A model generated the notes under the pieces. It worked only from the letters and a program-made list of their open reading frames with translations, was not told the DNA's origin and ran no database searches. This document shows, in pieces, positions 17,191 through 26,537 of a DNA stretch of 64,000 bases. A program made the position numbers and the translations under genes. This DNA comes from Alphaproteobacteria bacterium (lineage in GTDB: Bacteria; Pseudomonadota; Alphaproteobacteria; Micavibrionales; Micavibrionaceae). The stretch is from the NCBI GenBank assembly GCA_017999645.1, contig JAGNLJ010000004.1, forward strand, positions 1-64,000, written 5' to 3'. Each line of letters begins with the position of its first letter. Position 1 is the stretch's first letter.

Positions 17191-18454
17191 CAGCCTTCGG
17201 CGGCGTGATACGCACGCGCGTGATGCGGTGGCGGTCACGCTTCATGATTTCGAATTTCAGCCCGTGAAACTGGAATTTCTGTCCGATCTCGGGGATGGTT
17301 TCGGATTCGAATAAGATCAATCCGGCCGCCGTTGAATAGTTTTCGTCCGGCAACTGCCATTCAAATTCGCGGTTGAGTTCACGGACGGTGACACTGCCAT
17401 CCACGAGGTACGACCCGCCCTTGCCTTTCTTGACGCCGGTGAAGCTTTCATCCGCCTCGTCGTCGATCTCACCGACGATTTCTTCCAGAATATCCTCGAG
17501 CGTCACAATACCGACGAAGGTGCCGTATTCATCGACGACGGTGGCGAAATGTTCCTTGCGCTCGCGGAAGGCCTGGAGCTGGTCGTGCAGGCTGGTGGTT
17601 TCAGGGATGAACCATGGATCCAACATCACCGCGCCCAGATCGACTCTCGATATATCATCGTCATTGTCGCGCAGGGCCTTGAGCAGCAGGCGCATCTGGA
17701 TGACACCGATGATATTTTCCTGTCTGCCCTTCCAAACCGGCAATCGTGAATAAGCACTCTGCAGCACCTCCTCCACGATTTCGCTGGGCGGCAGATCGCC
17801 ATTGATCAGAAAGACGTTCTGGCGCGGGATCATGATGTCCTCGACCGTGACCTCGAAAAGATCGAGGATCGAGCGGAGCATCTGGCGCTGGCGCGTGACT
17901 TCCTCGCCGGAGCCGCGGTGCATATCGATGACGCCGCGCAGCAGTTCATTTTGAGAACCTGACGTGGCTTTCGCGATGTCCACACCGAATATTTTCAGCG
18001 ACATGCGGACGATCCACGAAACGGTCTGCGTTACCGGGTAAAAAAGCTTGATGCAGAAATTGATAAGATATACATAGCGGACCGCGAATTTCTCAGCGTG
18101 GTGGACGGCATATGTTTTCGGCAGGACCTCGGCAAAAATAAGGATGATGATGGTCATTATGACCGTGGCGTAGAAAATCCCGATTTCGCCGAAGATGTTA
18201 ATAAGCAGCCCCGTTGCCAGAGCCGCGCTCAGCGTATTGACGAAGTTATTGCCCAGCAGCATGGCGCTGATCATGCGGTCTTTTTTGGCGCGGATTTTGT
18301 TGACGAGCGCAGCGCGCTGGCTGCCTTCCTTCGCGCGGGCATGCATGCGCGCCTTCGAGGCAGCCGTGAGGGAAGTCTCAGACGCTGAAAAGAACGCGCT
18401 GAGAAGAATGAGAATGAAAATTCCTACGAGTGAAAGGAGAACGCTGATTTCCAT
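17165..18454 (-). CDS. CNNM/HlyC/CorC family transporter-like protein (DUF21-CBS-CorC_HlyC)
   Basis: The N-terminal DUF21 membrane domain covers roughly residues 1-190 with four hydrophobic segments and FSASETSLTAAS, a family hallmark. Two CBS domains follow at ~205-330 (VEDIMIPRQNVFLI, VVDEYGTFVGIVTLEDILEE), then a CorC_HlyC domain at ~345-420. Members act in magnesium or cobalt export; some were mislabelled haemolysins. It follows aroB (31-base overlap) in the aroK-aroB-CorC order common in alphaproteobacteria. The C-terminus is Lys/Ala-rich. Confidence 0.9.
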   Translation of the reverse strand: MEISVLLSLVGIFILILLSAFFSASETSLTAASKARMHARAKEGSQRAALVNKIRAKKDRMISAMLLGNNFVNTLSAALATGLLINIFGEIGIFYATVIMTIIILIFAEVLPKTYAVHHAEKFAVRYVYLINFCIKLFYPVTQTVSWIVRMSLKIFGVDIAKATSGSQNELLRGVIDMHRGSGEEVTRQRQMLRSILDLFEVTVEDIMIPRQNVFLINGDLPPSEIVEEVLQSAYSRLPVWKGRQENIIGVIQMRLLLKALRDNDDDISRVDLGAVMLDPWFIPETTSLHDQLQAFRERKEHFATVVDEYGTFVGIVTLEDILEEIVGEIDDEADESFTGVKKGKGGSYLVDGSVTVRELNREFEWQLPDENYSTAAGLILFESETIPEIGQKFQFHGLKFEIMKRDRHRITRVRITPPKAAKKSAAKK

Positions 18455-19590
18455 CGTCCCTTGGTTCCTGCTCCTTCCTGGCCGAGCGAGTCTTTAATAA
18501 CCTCGCGCAGCAGGTTTTCCGGCACATCGCCCGTAACGAACGCTTCGCCGATACCGCGTACCAATATGAATTTTATTTTTCCTTTAGCCGCTTTTTTATC
18601 GTGACCCATAATGTCGATCAGACCGTCGACCGTGGCGCCGATGGCGGGCTCGATGAACGAGGCCCGGGTTGGCAAGCCGATATCGAGGAAATGTTGTTCG
18701 ACGCGTTCATAATCGGCGCGTGGGCAGATGCCCATGCGTGAGGACAAATCAAACGCCATAACCATGCCGATGGCCACCGCCTCGCCGTGTAGCAGGCGGC
18801 CATCATATTTCGCGGCGGCCTCGAGCGCGTGGCCGAATGTGTGGCCCAGATTAAGCAATGCGCGGACGCCGCTTTCTTTTTCGTCAGCCTGAACCGTACG
18901 GGCCTTGGCGGCGACGCTGGTTTCAATCGCGTGCGAGACCGCGTCGTCTTCAAGATTGCAGACGGCGGCGCCGTTCTGCTCAAGCCAGTTGAAGAAATTG
19001 GCGTCGTTGATCAGGCCGTATTTGACGATTTCCGCGTATCCCGCGAGCAGCTCGCGGCGCGGAAGCGTGCGTAGCGTTTGTATATCGGCAACCACGGCAG
19101 AAGGTTGGTAGAAACTGCCCACTAAATTTTTTCCCTGACGCGTGTTGATGCCGGTCTTGCCGCCGACGGAGCTATCGACCTGCGCGAGCAATGTCGTGGG
19201 AACCTGGATAAAGCGGACGCCGCGCATGACGATGGACGCGCAGAATCCCGTGATATCGCCAATGACCCCGCCGCCGACGGCGAAGACGATGGAATCGCGT
19301 CCAATGCCCTCATTCAGCATCCAATCGAGGATTTTTTCAGTCTGGCTGAAAGATTTGGTTTTTTCACCGCTTGGCAGATACATGATCTCAGCCTTCGCCG
19401 CGCCGTTCTGAACCATCATGGTCTGGATGGATTCAGCATAGTTACGCACGTGGGTGTCGGAGACGATGAAAACGGATTTGCCTTCGACTTCGGTCGGCAT
19501 GAAATCAACCACCCGGTACAGGAGGCCTGAACCGATGTAAATCTCATAGGATGCGGCATCGAGATTGACGGTGACGATTTTCGTTTCCAT
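18424..19590 (-). CDS. aroB: 3-dehydroquinate synthase AroB
   Basis: Second shikimate-pathway enzyme, converting DAHP to 3-dehydroquinate with NAD and a divalent metal. The NAD-binding FAVGGGVIGDITGFCAS, the TTLLAQVDSSVGGKTGIN signature and the metal ligands in LNLGHTFGHALEA and LLHGEAVAIGM are all present. At 388 aa it is of usual size, with a ~25-residue C-terminal extension that overlaps the CorC-like gene. It sits five bases after aroK. Confidence 0.96.
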   Translation of the reverse strand: METKIVTVNLDAASYEIYIGSGLLYRVVDFMPTEVEGKSVFIVSDTHVRNYAESIQTMMVQNGAAKAEIMYLPSGEKTKSFSQTEKILDWMLNEGIGRDSIVFAVGGGVIGDITGFCASIVMRGVRFIQVPTTLLAQVDSSVGGKTGINTRQGKNLVGSFYQPSAVVADIQTLRTLPRRELLAGYAEIVKYGLINDANFFNWLEQNGAAVCNLEDDAVSHAIETSVAAKARTVQADEKESGVRALLNLGHTFGHALEAAAKYDGRLLHGEAVAIGMVMAFDLSSRMGICPRADYERVEQHFLDIGLPTRASFIEPAIGATVDGLIDIMGHDKKAAKGKIKFILVRGIGEAFVTGDVPENLLREVIKDSLGQEGAGTKGRWKSAFSFHS

Positions 19591-19595
19591 GGCGC

Positions 19596-20186
19596 TCAGA
19601 CCGTATCGTTTTTCATGTGGGCGTACAATGAATTTATCAACGCCCCCACGGTTTCAGAGGCTTTGCCGTCCTGGCTTTCGAGGTGGATATCCGCCTCGGC
19701 GTAAAACTGCTCGCGCGCAGACATGAGATCCTGCAGGATTTTTTTCGGATCGCCTTTTTTCAGGAGCGGCCGGTCGTCGGCATTTTCAAGGCGGCGAACA
19801 ATGTTGGCGAGATCGAGCTTCAGCCAGACCGACAGGCCCTTGCTTTTGATAGCCTTGCGCGTTTCGGCGTTCATGACCGCGCCGCCGCCGGTTGCCAGCA
19901 CGCACGGGCCGGATGATAGAACTTCTAATATACTGTTGCGTTCGGCCTGGCGGAATTTTTCCTCACCGTCCGTGTCGAAAATTTCAGTGACGCTGCGCCC
20001 GGCTTTTTCCTCGACGATGCGGTCGCTGTCTTTGAAATCGAATCCGAGACGGTCGGCGAGCTTGCGGCCCACGGCGGTTTTGCCGACGCCCATCATACCC
20101 ATCAACACCACAGGGCGGCGCAGGTGGTTGCGCAGGAATTCAGCCGCTTCTTCGGTATTGATATTATGGTCTGTTTTATCCGTCAT
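19596..20186 (-). CDS. aroK: shikimate kinase AroK
   Basis: Phosphorylates shikimate at the 3-hydroxyl. The P-loop GMMGVGKTAVGRKLA lies near residues 30-44; DSDRIVEEKAGRSV contains the shikimate-binding Asp; ATGGGAVM is the conserved GGG loop and DRPLL the lid. An N-terminal extension of about 20 residues precedes the core. It is the first gene of an aroK-aroB-CorC operon and is divergent from the small membrane protein gene at 20281. Confidence 0.95.
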   Translation of the reverse strand: MTDKTDHNINTEEAAEFLRNHLRRPVVLMGMMGVGKTAVGRKLADRLGFDFKDSDRIVEEKAGRSVTEIFDTDGEEKFRQAERNSILEVLSSGPCVLATGGGAVMNAETRKAIKSKGLSVWLKLDLANIVRRLENADDRPLLKKGDPKKILQDLMSAREQFYAEADIHLESQDGKASETVGALINSLYAHMKNDTV

Positions 20187-20280
20187 TTTTCAAAATCATA
20201 ATTGAATTATGGCCAAGGGTTGTTTATGGTGGCTAACCGTTTCTAACCCCATGAGAAACTATAAAACAGTGCGGCAAAAA

Positions 20281-20418
20281 ATGAAAATCGGCAAACTTTT
20301 CCTCGCTTTACTGGTTATCCTTCTTATCGGGGGCTTTGCCGCCCTTATCATTATAGACGTTCCCGTCAAACAGACTGAAATTTCACGTGAGATTCCCCAT
20401 GACAGCTTTACGGAATAA
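20281..20418 (+). CDS. small single-pass membrane protein upstream of xerD
   Basis: A 45-residue product: MKIGK, a membrane helix (residues ~6-25), then IDVPVKQTEISREIPHDSF. Small proteins with one helix followed by a D(V/I)P...E(K/R)xIPD motif occur next to similar genes in alphaproteobacteria; no function is known. The frame is open back to an ATG at 20209, giving 69 aa, but the shorter form has the more natural N-terminus. It overlaps the following secreted protein gene by 20 bases, pointing to co-transcription. Confidence 0.6.
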   Translation: MKIGKLFLALLVILLIGGFAALIIIDVPVKQTEISREIPHDSFTE

Positions 20419-22156
20419 CGCCGTTCGCGCGGCCCTGCTGGTTACAGCCGCCACTTTACTGGCCCTGCCCGCCTATGCCGGTAAAACCGACATGCAGACA
20501 CTGAATGTCGCGCCTTCGAAAAAGGCGGAAAGCGCCCCGACAAAGGCCGATTATAAAACACTGGAGAATGCCGGGCTTTATGTCAGCGCCAGTGAAGGCA
20601 GCCTCGGCAAGTATCTGTGGAAAGATATCAAACGTTCATCCCTTCTTCCCTTGCTGGAAGACATGCCGGTTGAATCACGTGAACCCGCCGTGCAGCGCCT
20701 GATTTTCGGCGCGCTGCTGACGCAAGCGGATTCGACGATGATTAACAACGACATCGCACCCGAGCATGGGCGTGACCTGCTGACGCTTCGCCTTGAAAAA
20801 CTGACGCAGGCGGGCGCATACAAACAGGCGCAGGATTTGTATTCGTCGCTGGATGATGATATCGAGCCGTATCATGAACGTCTCGCGCAGGCCGGCATTC
20901 TTGCGATGATGCTGAATGCCGAGAAATCACTCGCCTGCGTCGAAGCGGAAACGGTGCGCGATACATTCGCGGAATCGAAATTCATCAAGGAAGTTCTCGC
21001 GCTCTGCGATATCGCGATGTCGGAAAATCCGTCGCAGGAATCGCGCGATATGTTCGCAGCGTTAAACTTGCGCAATGCGGATGTCATCACATCGAAAGAC
21101 GCGGCGCTTACGTACGATCCGAAAACATTCGACGCGCTGCCGCTGATCGAGAAAGCATTTTTGACGGCGCAGAATAAAATCCGTTTTGAAAATTCCGGCG
21201 TCACCGATTTCGCCGCGATCCCGCCGACGCATTTGCGTATTCTTCTGACAGCAGACGATCTCAGTGCGGAGAGCCGTTTCCTTCTGACCGCCGCCGCTGA
21301 AGACTGGGGCCTCGCGCAGCCGGGCGAATTATTAAGTCTTTACAAAGCCGCCGTCGCGCCCGCATCGGGTCAGGATCCGGGAACGATGAATGTCCCCGAT
21401 TCAATCAAGGACTGGGAGAAGCTTGGCTATTATTTCGTCATCGCCAGCAACGCGCCGGACAAGGCCGCCGAGTGGGATGCTATAAAAAAAGGCTTTGCGG
21501 CGGGGAATCGTTATGGGATCGGCGCGCTGAAACCTTATGCCGAAGTGCTGGTTAAGGCCGAGCCTGGTGACGCTCGCCAGGACGAATTAGAGACCGCAAT
21601 CCGCATCCTGAATGCCACCGCAACCCCTATCCCGCCGCAATGGCGCAGCCGTATTTTGGGAATACAACCGTCGGACGAAAAAGGCCTTTCGAATCAACGG
21701 CTTTTTGCCCTGCAGACGGCTGTCGAGTTGGCTCAAAACAGCGATAAAAAACAGCCTCTAAACCCCGATAATGTCTCACAATTACCCTATCCTGCGAACT
21801 CCCGCAGTGGATATCTTGTGAAAAATATTATAGAAAATGTTGACACAACTCCCGCGAATAGTGATAATGCGGTCAGAATTTATGAAAAAGACTATGGCTT
21901 GACTTTTAAGCAAGATTATGTAATGCCTTCTACCGTTGTGTGGAATCATCTGCTTGAAGCCAGCCTGAGTAAAAATACCGGTGAAACGGTATTGCTGAGT
22001 GCCTCGGTACTTCAAGCCGCCGAACTGGGGGACATCTATCCCGGTTTGCTCAATGATGTACGCACAGGCTTACGTAATGTGGGATTAACGGATATCTCCT
22101 CAGATATTGCCGCTTCGGCAGTTCTCGGAAGTATCCAGACAACTAAGGAGAATTAA
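20399..22156 (+). CDS. secreted conserved hypothetical protein preceding xerD
   Basis: It starts with a Sec signal peptide (residues ~8-27, cleavage near LPAYAG). The ~560-residue mature protein is helical and resembles alpha-solenoid repeats; no catalytic motif is visible. Large secreted proteins in this position, upstream of xerD, are annotated in related genomes as hypothetical or antifreeze-like. ATG 20399 is preferred to GTG 20387 because it puts the signal peptide at the N-terminus. The last ~130 codons (from about 21770) are clearly AT-richer than the rest. It ends 2 bases before xerD. Confidence 0.7.
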   Translation: MTALRNNAVRAALLVTAATLLALPAYAGKTDMQTLNVAPSKKAESAPTKADYKTLENAGLYVSASEGSLGKYLWKDIKRSSLLPLLEDMPVESREPAVQRLIFGALLTQADSTMINNDIAPEHGRDLLTLRLEKLTQAGAYKQAQDLYSSLDDDIEPYHERLAQAGILAMMLNAEKSLACVEAETVRDTFAESKFIKEVLALCDIAMSENPSQESRDMFAALNLRNADVITSKDAALTYDPKTFDALPLIEKAFLTAQNKIRFENSGVTDFAAIPPTHLRILLTADDLSAESRFLLTAAAEDWGLAQPGELLSLYKAAVAPASGQDPGTMNVPDSIKDWEKLGYYFVIASNAPDKAAEWDAIKKGFAAGNRYGIGALKPYAEVLVKAEPGDARQDELETAIRILNATATPIPPQWRSRILGIQPSDEKGLSNQRLFALQTAVELAQNSDKKQPLNPDNVSQLPYPANSRSGYLVKNIIENVDTTPANSDNAVRIYEKDYGLTFKQDYVMPSTVVWNHLLEASLSKNTGETVLLSASVLQAAELGDIYPGLLNDVRTGLRNVGLTDISSDIAASAVLGSIQTTKEN

Positions 22157-22158
22157 AA

Positions 22159-23154
22159 ATGGCACGTCCAGGCCGCCCGGCACTACCGAAACCCAACCTG
22201 CATCCGCTGGTGGATTCATTTCTTGATATGCTCACGACGGAGCGCGGTGCCGCATTGAACACGCGTCACGCTTACTGGCGCGACCTCGCGGATGTCAGCC
22301 TGTATCTCCGCAGCAAAAGAAATTCCGATATCGACAAGGCGACAGCCGAAGATCTGAAGGCCTACCTGAAGGACCTCAGCGAAAAAGTTCACAGCAAGGG
22401 CATCAACAAATCGAAGATCGCCGTGCGCACCGTTGCGCGCCGTCTTTCGGCCCTGCGCCAGTTCTACCGCTTCGCGGTTTCCGAGAATGTGCGCAAGGAT
22501 GACCCGACATCGACGATCGAAAGCCCGAAACAGGGCCGTACCCTGCCGAAGACGCTGAGCGAAGCCGACGTAACGACGCTCATCAAGACGGCATCGGCCG
22601 GCGGCAGCAGCGAAAGCATCCGCCTCGTCTGCCTGCTTGAAATGCTTTACGCTACAGGCCTTCGTGTTTCCGAACTCGTCGGTCTCCCGATGTCGGCTCT
22701 CGGTCAGGGCAACCAGTTCCTGATGGTGAGCGGCAAAGCCGGGCGCGAGCGCATGGTTCCGCTTTCGGATCCTGCCCAGAAGGCGCTGAAGAAATACACG
22801 GACGTGCGCAAGCAGTTCATCGGTTCCGACGACCAGAAAACCCGCCAGGAAAAATGGGTATTCCCGTCGCGCACTTCGGACAGCGGCCACCTGACACGCC
22901 AGCGCTTTGCGCAGCTCCTCAAAGACCTCGCCCGCGCGGCAGGCCTTGAGGAAGGCAAAGTCAGCCCGCACATCCTGCGCCACGCTTTCGCCACGCACCT
23001 GCTCTCGAACGGCGCGGACCTCCGCTCTGTCCAGAAGATGCTGGGACACGCGGACATTGCAACGACGCAGATCTACACGCATATCGTCGGCGACAAGCTG
23101 AAGAAAACCGTGAAAGACAAGCACCCGCTGTCGAAAACCGGTACGGACAACTAA
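22159..23154 (+). CDS. xerD: tyrosine recombinase XerD-like
   Basis: Site-specific recombinase that with XerC resolves chromosome dimers at dif. It has an N-terminal SAM-like core-binding domain (residues ~14-115) and a C-terminal catalytic domain with all expected residues: Arg in TGLRVSEL (~168), Lys in GKAGRERMVPL, HILRH (His271/Arg274), the His of LGHADIATTQIYTH (~297) and nucleophilic Tyr (~306). AAGGAG lies well placed before the ATG. At 331 aa it is slightly longer than E. coli XerD. Position by aroKB and accA suggests the housekeeping enzyme, not a phage integrase; XerC cannot be fully excluded. Confidence 0.9.
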   Translation: MARPGRPALPKPNLHPLVDSFLDMLTTERGAALNTRHAYWRDLADVSLYLRSKRNSDIDKATAEDLKAYLKDLSEKVHSKGINKSKIAVRTVARRLSALRQFYRFAVSENVRKDDPTSTIESPKQGRTLPKTLSEADVTTLIKTASAGGSSESIRLVCLLEMLYATGLRVSELVGLPMSALGQGNQFLMVSGKAGRERMVPLSDPAQKALKKYTDVRKQFIGSDDQKTRQEKWVFPSRTSDSGHLTRQRFAQLLKDLARAAGLEEGKVSPHILRHAFATHLLSNGADLRSVQKMLGHADIATTQIYTHIVGDKLKKTVKDKHPLSKTGTDN

Positions 23155-23175
23155 TAGTCTATATAAAACAATAAC

Positions 23176-23210
23176 CAGGCAGGTTCCATTTGTGTGGGCC
23201 TGCCTGTTTT
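23176..23210 (+). terminator. intrinsic terminator after xerD
   Basis: CAGGCAGG (23176-23183) pairs with CCTGCCTG (23199-23206), followed by TTTT. It lies between the xerD stop and accA, which would make accA separately transcribed or attenuated. Confidence 0.7.
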
Positions 23211-23226
23211 GCTAAGGTCCCCCCTT

Positions 23227-24174
23227 ATGAACCTGGAATTTGAAAAGCCCATCCTGGAGCTTGAAGGCAAGATCGCCGAGCTGCGCAATATGAGCAGCGG
23301 CGGCGGTGCCGTGAACATCGCCGAAGAAATCGGCCGGATGACCAACAAGGCTGACAAGCTTCTCCAGCAAACTTATTCCAAGCTTACGCCCGCGCAGAAA
23401 GTCCAGGTCGCGCGCCACCCGGAGCGCCCGCATTTCCTCGATTATATCCGCGACATTATCACGGACTTCACGCCGCTGGCCGGTGACCGGAATTTCTCTG
23501 AAGACTACGCCCTGCTCGGCGGTCTTGGACGATTCAAAGGCCGTTCGGTCGTCGTCATGGGTCATGAAAAAGGTTTCGATACCGAAACGCGTATCAAACA
23601 CAATTTCGGCATGACGCGCCCAGAAGGTTACCGCAAGGCGCAGCGCCTCATGAACATGGCGTCGCAGTTCCAGTTACCAATTATTACGCTGGTTGATACC
23701 GCAGGCGCCTATCCCGGCAAGGGCGCGGAAGAGCGCGGCCAGTCGGAAGCGATTGCGAAATCCATCGAGACATGTTTGCGCACCGATGTGCCGATTGTTT
23801 CCGTCATCATCGGCGAAGGCGGATCGGGCGGCGCGATTGCGATTGCCGTCGCCGACCGCGTTTATATGCTGGAGCACTCGATTTATTCCGTGATTTCGCC
23901 GGAAGGCTGCGCGTCCATCCTGTGGCGCAGCGCAGCGCACGCCGAAGAAGCGGCAACGGCCCTAAAAATCACGGCGCAGGATTTATATCAGTTGAAACTG
24001 GTGGATGGCATTATCGGCGAGCCCATCGGCGGCGCGCACCGTCACAAAAAAGAAACCATCGCGAACGTTTCGCAGCAGATTGAAAAAGCGCTGAATGACC
24101 TGACGCCGTGGGATCCGAGCACGCTGCTGCAAAGCCGCCGTAAAAAATTCCTGGCCTACAGCCGTAATTTCTAA
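23227..24174 (+). CDS. accA: acetyl-CoA carboxylase carboxyltransferase subunit alpha
   Basis: Alpha subunit of the carboxyltransferase that makes malonyl-CoA for fatty acid synthesis. Typical sequence is seen throughout: [18 protein letters not shown] at the N-terminus, [45 protein letters not shown] and [13 protein letters not shown] (oxyanion and CoA-binding glycines). The ATG at 23227 starts the canonical N-terminus; the reading frame upstream overlaps the terminator and is not used. Length is 315 aa, normal for the family. Confidence 0.96.
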   Translation: MNLEFEKPILELEGKIAELRNMSSGGGAVNIAEEIGRMTNKADKLLQQTYSKLTPAQKVQVARHPERPHFLDYIRDIITDFTPLAGDRNFSEDYALLGGLGRFKGRSVVVMGHEKGFDTETRIKHNFGMTRPEGYRKAQRLMNMASQFQLPIITLVDTAGAYPGKGAEERGQSEAIAKSIETCLRTDVPIVSVIIGEGGSGGAIAIAVADRVYMLEHSIYSVISPEGCASILWRSAAHAEEAATALKITAQDLYQLKLVDGIIGEPIGGAHRHKKETIANVSQQIEKALNDLTPWDPSTLLQSRRKKFLAYSRNF

Positions 24175-24175
24175 A

Positions 24176-24550
24176 TCACTGCACCGATGACGGCCCGGCG
24201 TTTTTCTTGTCGGGTGCTAATACTTCCGCCGCCAGGCGCGCGCGGCGTTTCATGAATTCGAAATTGCCGTGGCCCGCCTTGCGGTGTCCCTCTTCCGTAG
24301 ACGCGACGCGGAAATAAAGCATGAGAAAGACTCTGATGGCCGCCGTGAGCGACGTGCGGGCGTTCTTGCGGACGCTGACAAGGCTGCAGATGTCATGAAT
24401 CGAGCATTTTTCACGCCGGGCGATATCGCGGAGCGCCAGCCACATTTCAGGCTCCAGCCTTACGGACGTCCTGCGGCGGCTCACGGTGATGTTCTTGCTG
24501 ATGAGTGTTGTTTTATAAATTTCTGTTTCGTGGCCCGTAAGATCGCGCAT
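24176..24550 (-). CDS. ribbon-helix-helix domain protein (RHH_4 type)
   Basis: The central segment RRRTSVRLEPEMWLALRDIA followed by REKCSIHDICSLV matches the RHH_4 ribbon-helix-helix DNA-binding domain, a small regulator family frequent in alphaproteobacteria. The TSVRLEPEMW strand would enter the major groove as a dimer. An N-terminal ~25 residues and a basic C-terminal tail flank it. GGGAGA precedes the ATG. It converges on accA with one base between them and reads from a 334-base AT-rich gap that could contain its operator. Target genes are unknown. Confidence 0.8.
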   Translation of the reverse strand: MRDLTGHETEIYKTTLISKNITVSRRRTSVRLEPEMWLALRDIARREKCSIHDICSLVSVRKNARTSLTAAIRVFLMLYFRVASTEEGHRKAGHGNFEFMKRRARLAAEVLAPDKKNAGPSSVQ

Positions 24551-24884
24551 TCTGTTTCTCCCTATCTAAGCTCTGGAAATACTCAGCATACGCAGCGTGA
24601 TTAAATTATCTTATATGAATACAACTATATGGTGTAAATAAAATTTACGCCTGTATTCTTTCCATTACACATAAAAATGCTAATTTGTTTGATTTATATA
24701 GGTTTTATATAAAGAAACGCCCTTAAAAATTTTCCGTGGGTGAATACATTCGTAGTTGCTACTGCAACTATCGGTAATTTTTGCGGGTTAAAACGAGAAA
24801 GTGCTGTGAATCGCTGTTTCCATGGCCTTCACAAAAGACGTGCGTTACCATATTTGTATAGGCTTAATTTGAAGGAAAACGGCT
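24551..24884. other. 334-base AT-rich intergenic region between divergent genes
   Basis: It holds the 5' regions of the RHH gene (minus) and the J-protein gene (plus). One perfect inverted repeat is visible: TTTATATA and TATATAAA around a five-base loop at 24693-24713. GAAGGA before 24885 is the J-protein ribosome site. I see no ORF or tRNA, and no convincing promoter with canonical spacing. Confidence 0.6.
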
Positions 24885-25487
24885 GTGCCGCGCATATTTC
24901 TGAAACCTAACTCGGCTGAATTCGAGGATAAAAAAGCCCGCCCCAGCGGCAAGGCCAAGGGCTGCGAAATGCCCGGCTGCCGCGAGCACGGCGAATACCG
25001 CGCGCCCAAGGACCGCGCCCTGTCGGATTATTACTGGTTCTGCTTAGACCATGTACGCGAATACAACAGTGCCTGGAATTTCTTCCAGGGCATGTCGGGG
25101 CACGAAGTGGAGGAGCATATCGTCAGCAGCATGTATGGCGACAGGCCCACCCGCCGCTATGATAACCCGGGCATGGGGGCCGAGAACCTGCGCCGTGCGG
25201 CGTGGCAGGCCTATCATTTCACCGAGGAAGAGCCGCCCAAGGAGCATGCCTATTTTACTAACGAACAGAAGAAAACGCCCGAATTCGAAGCCATGATGAT
25301 CATGGGACTTGAGCCGCCGCTGTCCCTCGCCGGGATCAAGTCGCGCTATAAAGAGCTGGTCAAGAAATACCACCCCGATATCAACCGCGACGACCCGAAA
25401 GCGGAAGAGCTTCTCAAATCGGTCAACATGGCCTATACAATCCTGAAGCTTAATTACGAGAAATTTGAAGAATTGCCGAGCGTTTAA
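24885..25487 (+). CDS. J-domain protein upstream of cobS
   Basis: The C-terminal ~65 residues form a J domain with the HPD tripeptide (KKYHPDINRDD) that stimulates Hsp70 ATPase. The N-terminal part is specific: GCEMPGCREHGEYRAP and FCLDH give a possible Cys/His zinc site, then a Tyr/Arg-rich stretch. The start codon is GTG with GAAGGA upstream. The gene is immediately followed by cobS (TAA then ATG with no gap), a conserved alphaproteobacterial arrangement that suggests a chaperone role linked to the CobS-CobT AAA/VWA pair. Confidence 0.88.
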   Translation: MPRIFLKPNSAEFEDKKARPSGKAKGCEMPGCREHGEYRAPKDRALSDYYWFCLDHVREYNSAWNFFQGMSGHEVEEHIVSSMYGDRPTRRYDNPGMGAENLRRAAWQAYHFTEEEPPKEHAYFTNEQKKTPEFEAMMIMGLEPPLSLAGIKSRYKELVKKYHPDINRDDPKAEELLKSVNMAYTILKLNYEKFEELPSV

Positions 25488-26537
25488 ATGGCCGAGAAAA
25501 TCCAGAAAGATAAAGAACCGATGACCATGTCGTTCGACGTCACGCAGCTGACGGGGAACACGGGCAAATACACGACTATTCCGGACACCAAGTACAACGT
25601 CAAAAAGACGTTTGGCCTTGATGTCGACTGGGAAGTGCCGGGTTTCAAGGACGATCATCCGAACGTCCCTGACATCGACAAGACATACCAGTTCGATCAT
25701 GACACGACGCTGGCGATCCTTGCGGGTTTTGCGCATAACCGCCGCGTGATGATCCAGGGTTATCACGGCACAGGTAAATCGACGCACATTGAACAAGTCG
25801 CGGCGCGCCTGAAATGGCCGTGCGTGCGGATCAATTTAGATTCCCACGTCTCCCGCGTCGATTTGATCGGCAAGGATACGATTGTCCTGAAAGAAGGCAA
25901 ACAGATCACACAGTGGAAAGAAGGTTTGCTTCCGTGGGCGATCCAGCATCCGTGCGCTCTCGTGTTCGATGAATATGACGCGGGCCGCCCGGACGTGATG
26001 TTCGTAATTCAGCGCGTGCTGGAAGCCGAAGGCCGCCTGACGCTGCTAGATCAGAACATGATTATCCGCCCTCACCCGGCATTCCGTTTGTTTGCTACGA
26101 CGAACACGGTTGGCCTTGGCGATACGACGGGGCTTTATCACGGCACGCAGCAGATCAACCAGGGCCAGATGGACCGCTGGAACGTTGTCGTCACGCTGAA
26201 CTACCTACCGCACGATGATGAAATGAACATTATGCTGGCGAAATTTCCGAACCTGAACACCGATCAGGGCAAAGATGAAATCAGCAAGATGGTGCGCGTC
26301 GCCGACATGACGCGCGAGGGATTCATCAATGGCGATCTTTCGACACTCATGAGCCCGCGTACCGTGCTAGCATGGATTGAGAACAACCAGATTTTCAAAA
26401 ACCGTGAGTTGGCGTTCCAGTTATCGTTCCTGAATAAATGCGACGAGACCGAGCGCCCGATCATCGCGGAATATTACCAGCGCTGTTTCGACATCGAACT
26501 GCCCGCGAGCGCAATCAGGAATGTGGCGGTGACTTAA
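25488..26537 (+). CDS. cobS: cobaltochelatase subunit CobS-like AAA+ ATPase
   Basis: MoxR-type AAA+ ATPase. Walker A GYHGTGKST sits near residue 94, Walker B LVFDEYDAGRPDV near 158-170, and sensor-like ATTNTVGLGDTTGLYHGT follows. With CobT and CobN, CobS inserts cobalt into hydrogenobyrinic acid diamide in aerobic B12 synthesis. However, cobS and cobT are kept in many alphaproteobacteria without the rest of the pathway, and no cobN or other cob gene is in this window, so another remodelling role is possible. Length 349 aa fits the family. Confidence 0.92.
   Translation: MAEKIQKDKEPMTMSFDVTQLTGNTGKYTTIPDTKYNVKKTFGLDVDWEVPGFKDDHPNVPDIDKTYQFDHDTTLAILAGFAHNRRVMIQGYHGTGKSTHIEQVAARLKWPCVRINLDSHVSRVDLIGKDTIVLKEGKQITQWKEGLLPWAIQHPCALVFDEYDAGRPDVMFVIQRVLEAEGRLTLLDQNMIIRPHPAFRLFATTNTVGLGDTTGLYHGTQQINQGQMDRWNVVVTLNYLPHDDEMNIMLAKFPNLNTDQGKDEISKMVRVADMTREGFINGDLSTLMSPRTVLAWIENNQIFKNRELAFQLSFLNKCDETERPIIAEYYQRCFDIELPASAIRNVAVT

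Noticed and set aside
22159..23154. xerD as an integrase of an integrated element
   Set aside because: Its neighbours are aroK, aroB and accA with no phage or plasmid genes, no flanking att-like repeats and no tRNA; it fits the housekeeping recombinase.
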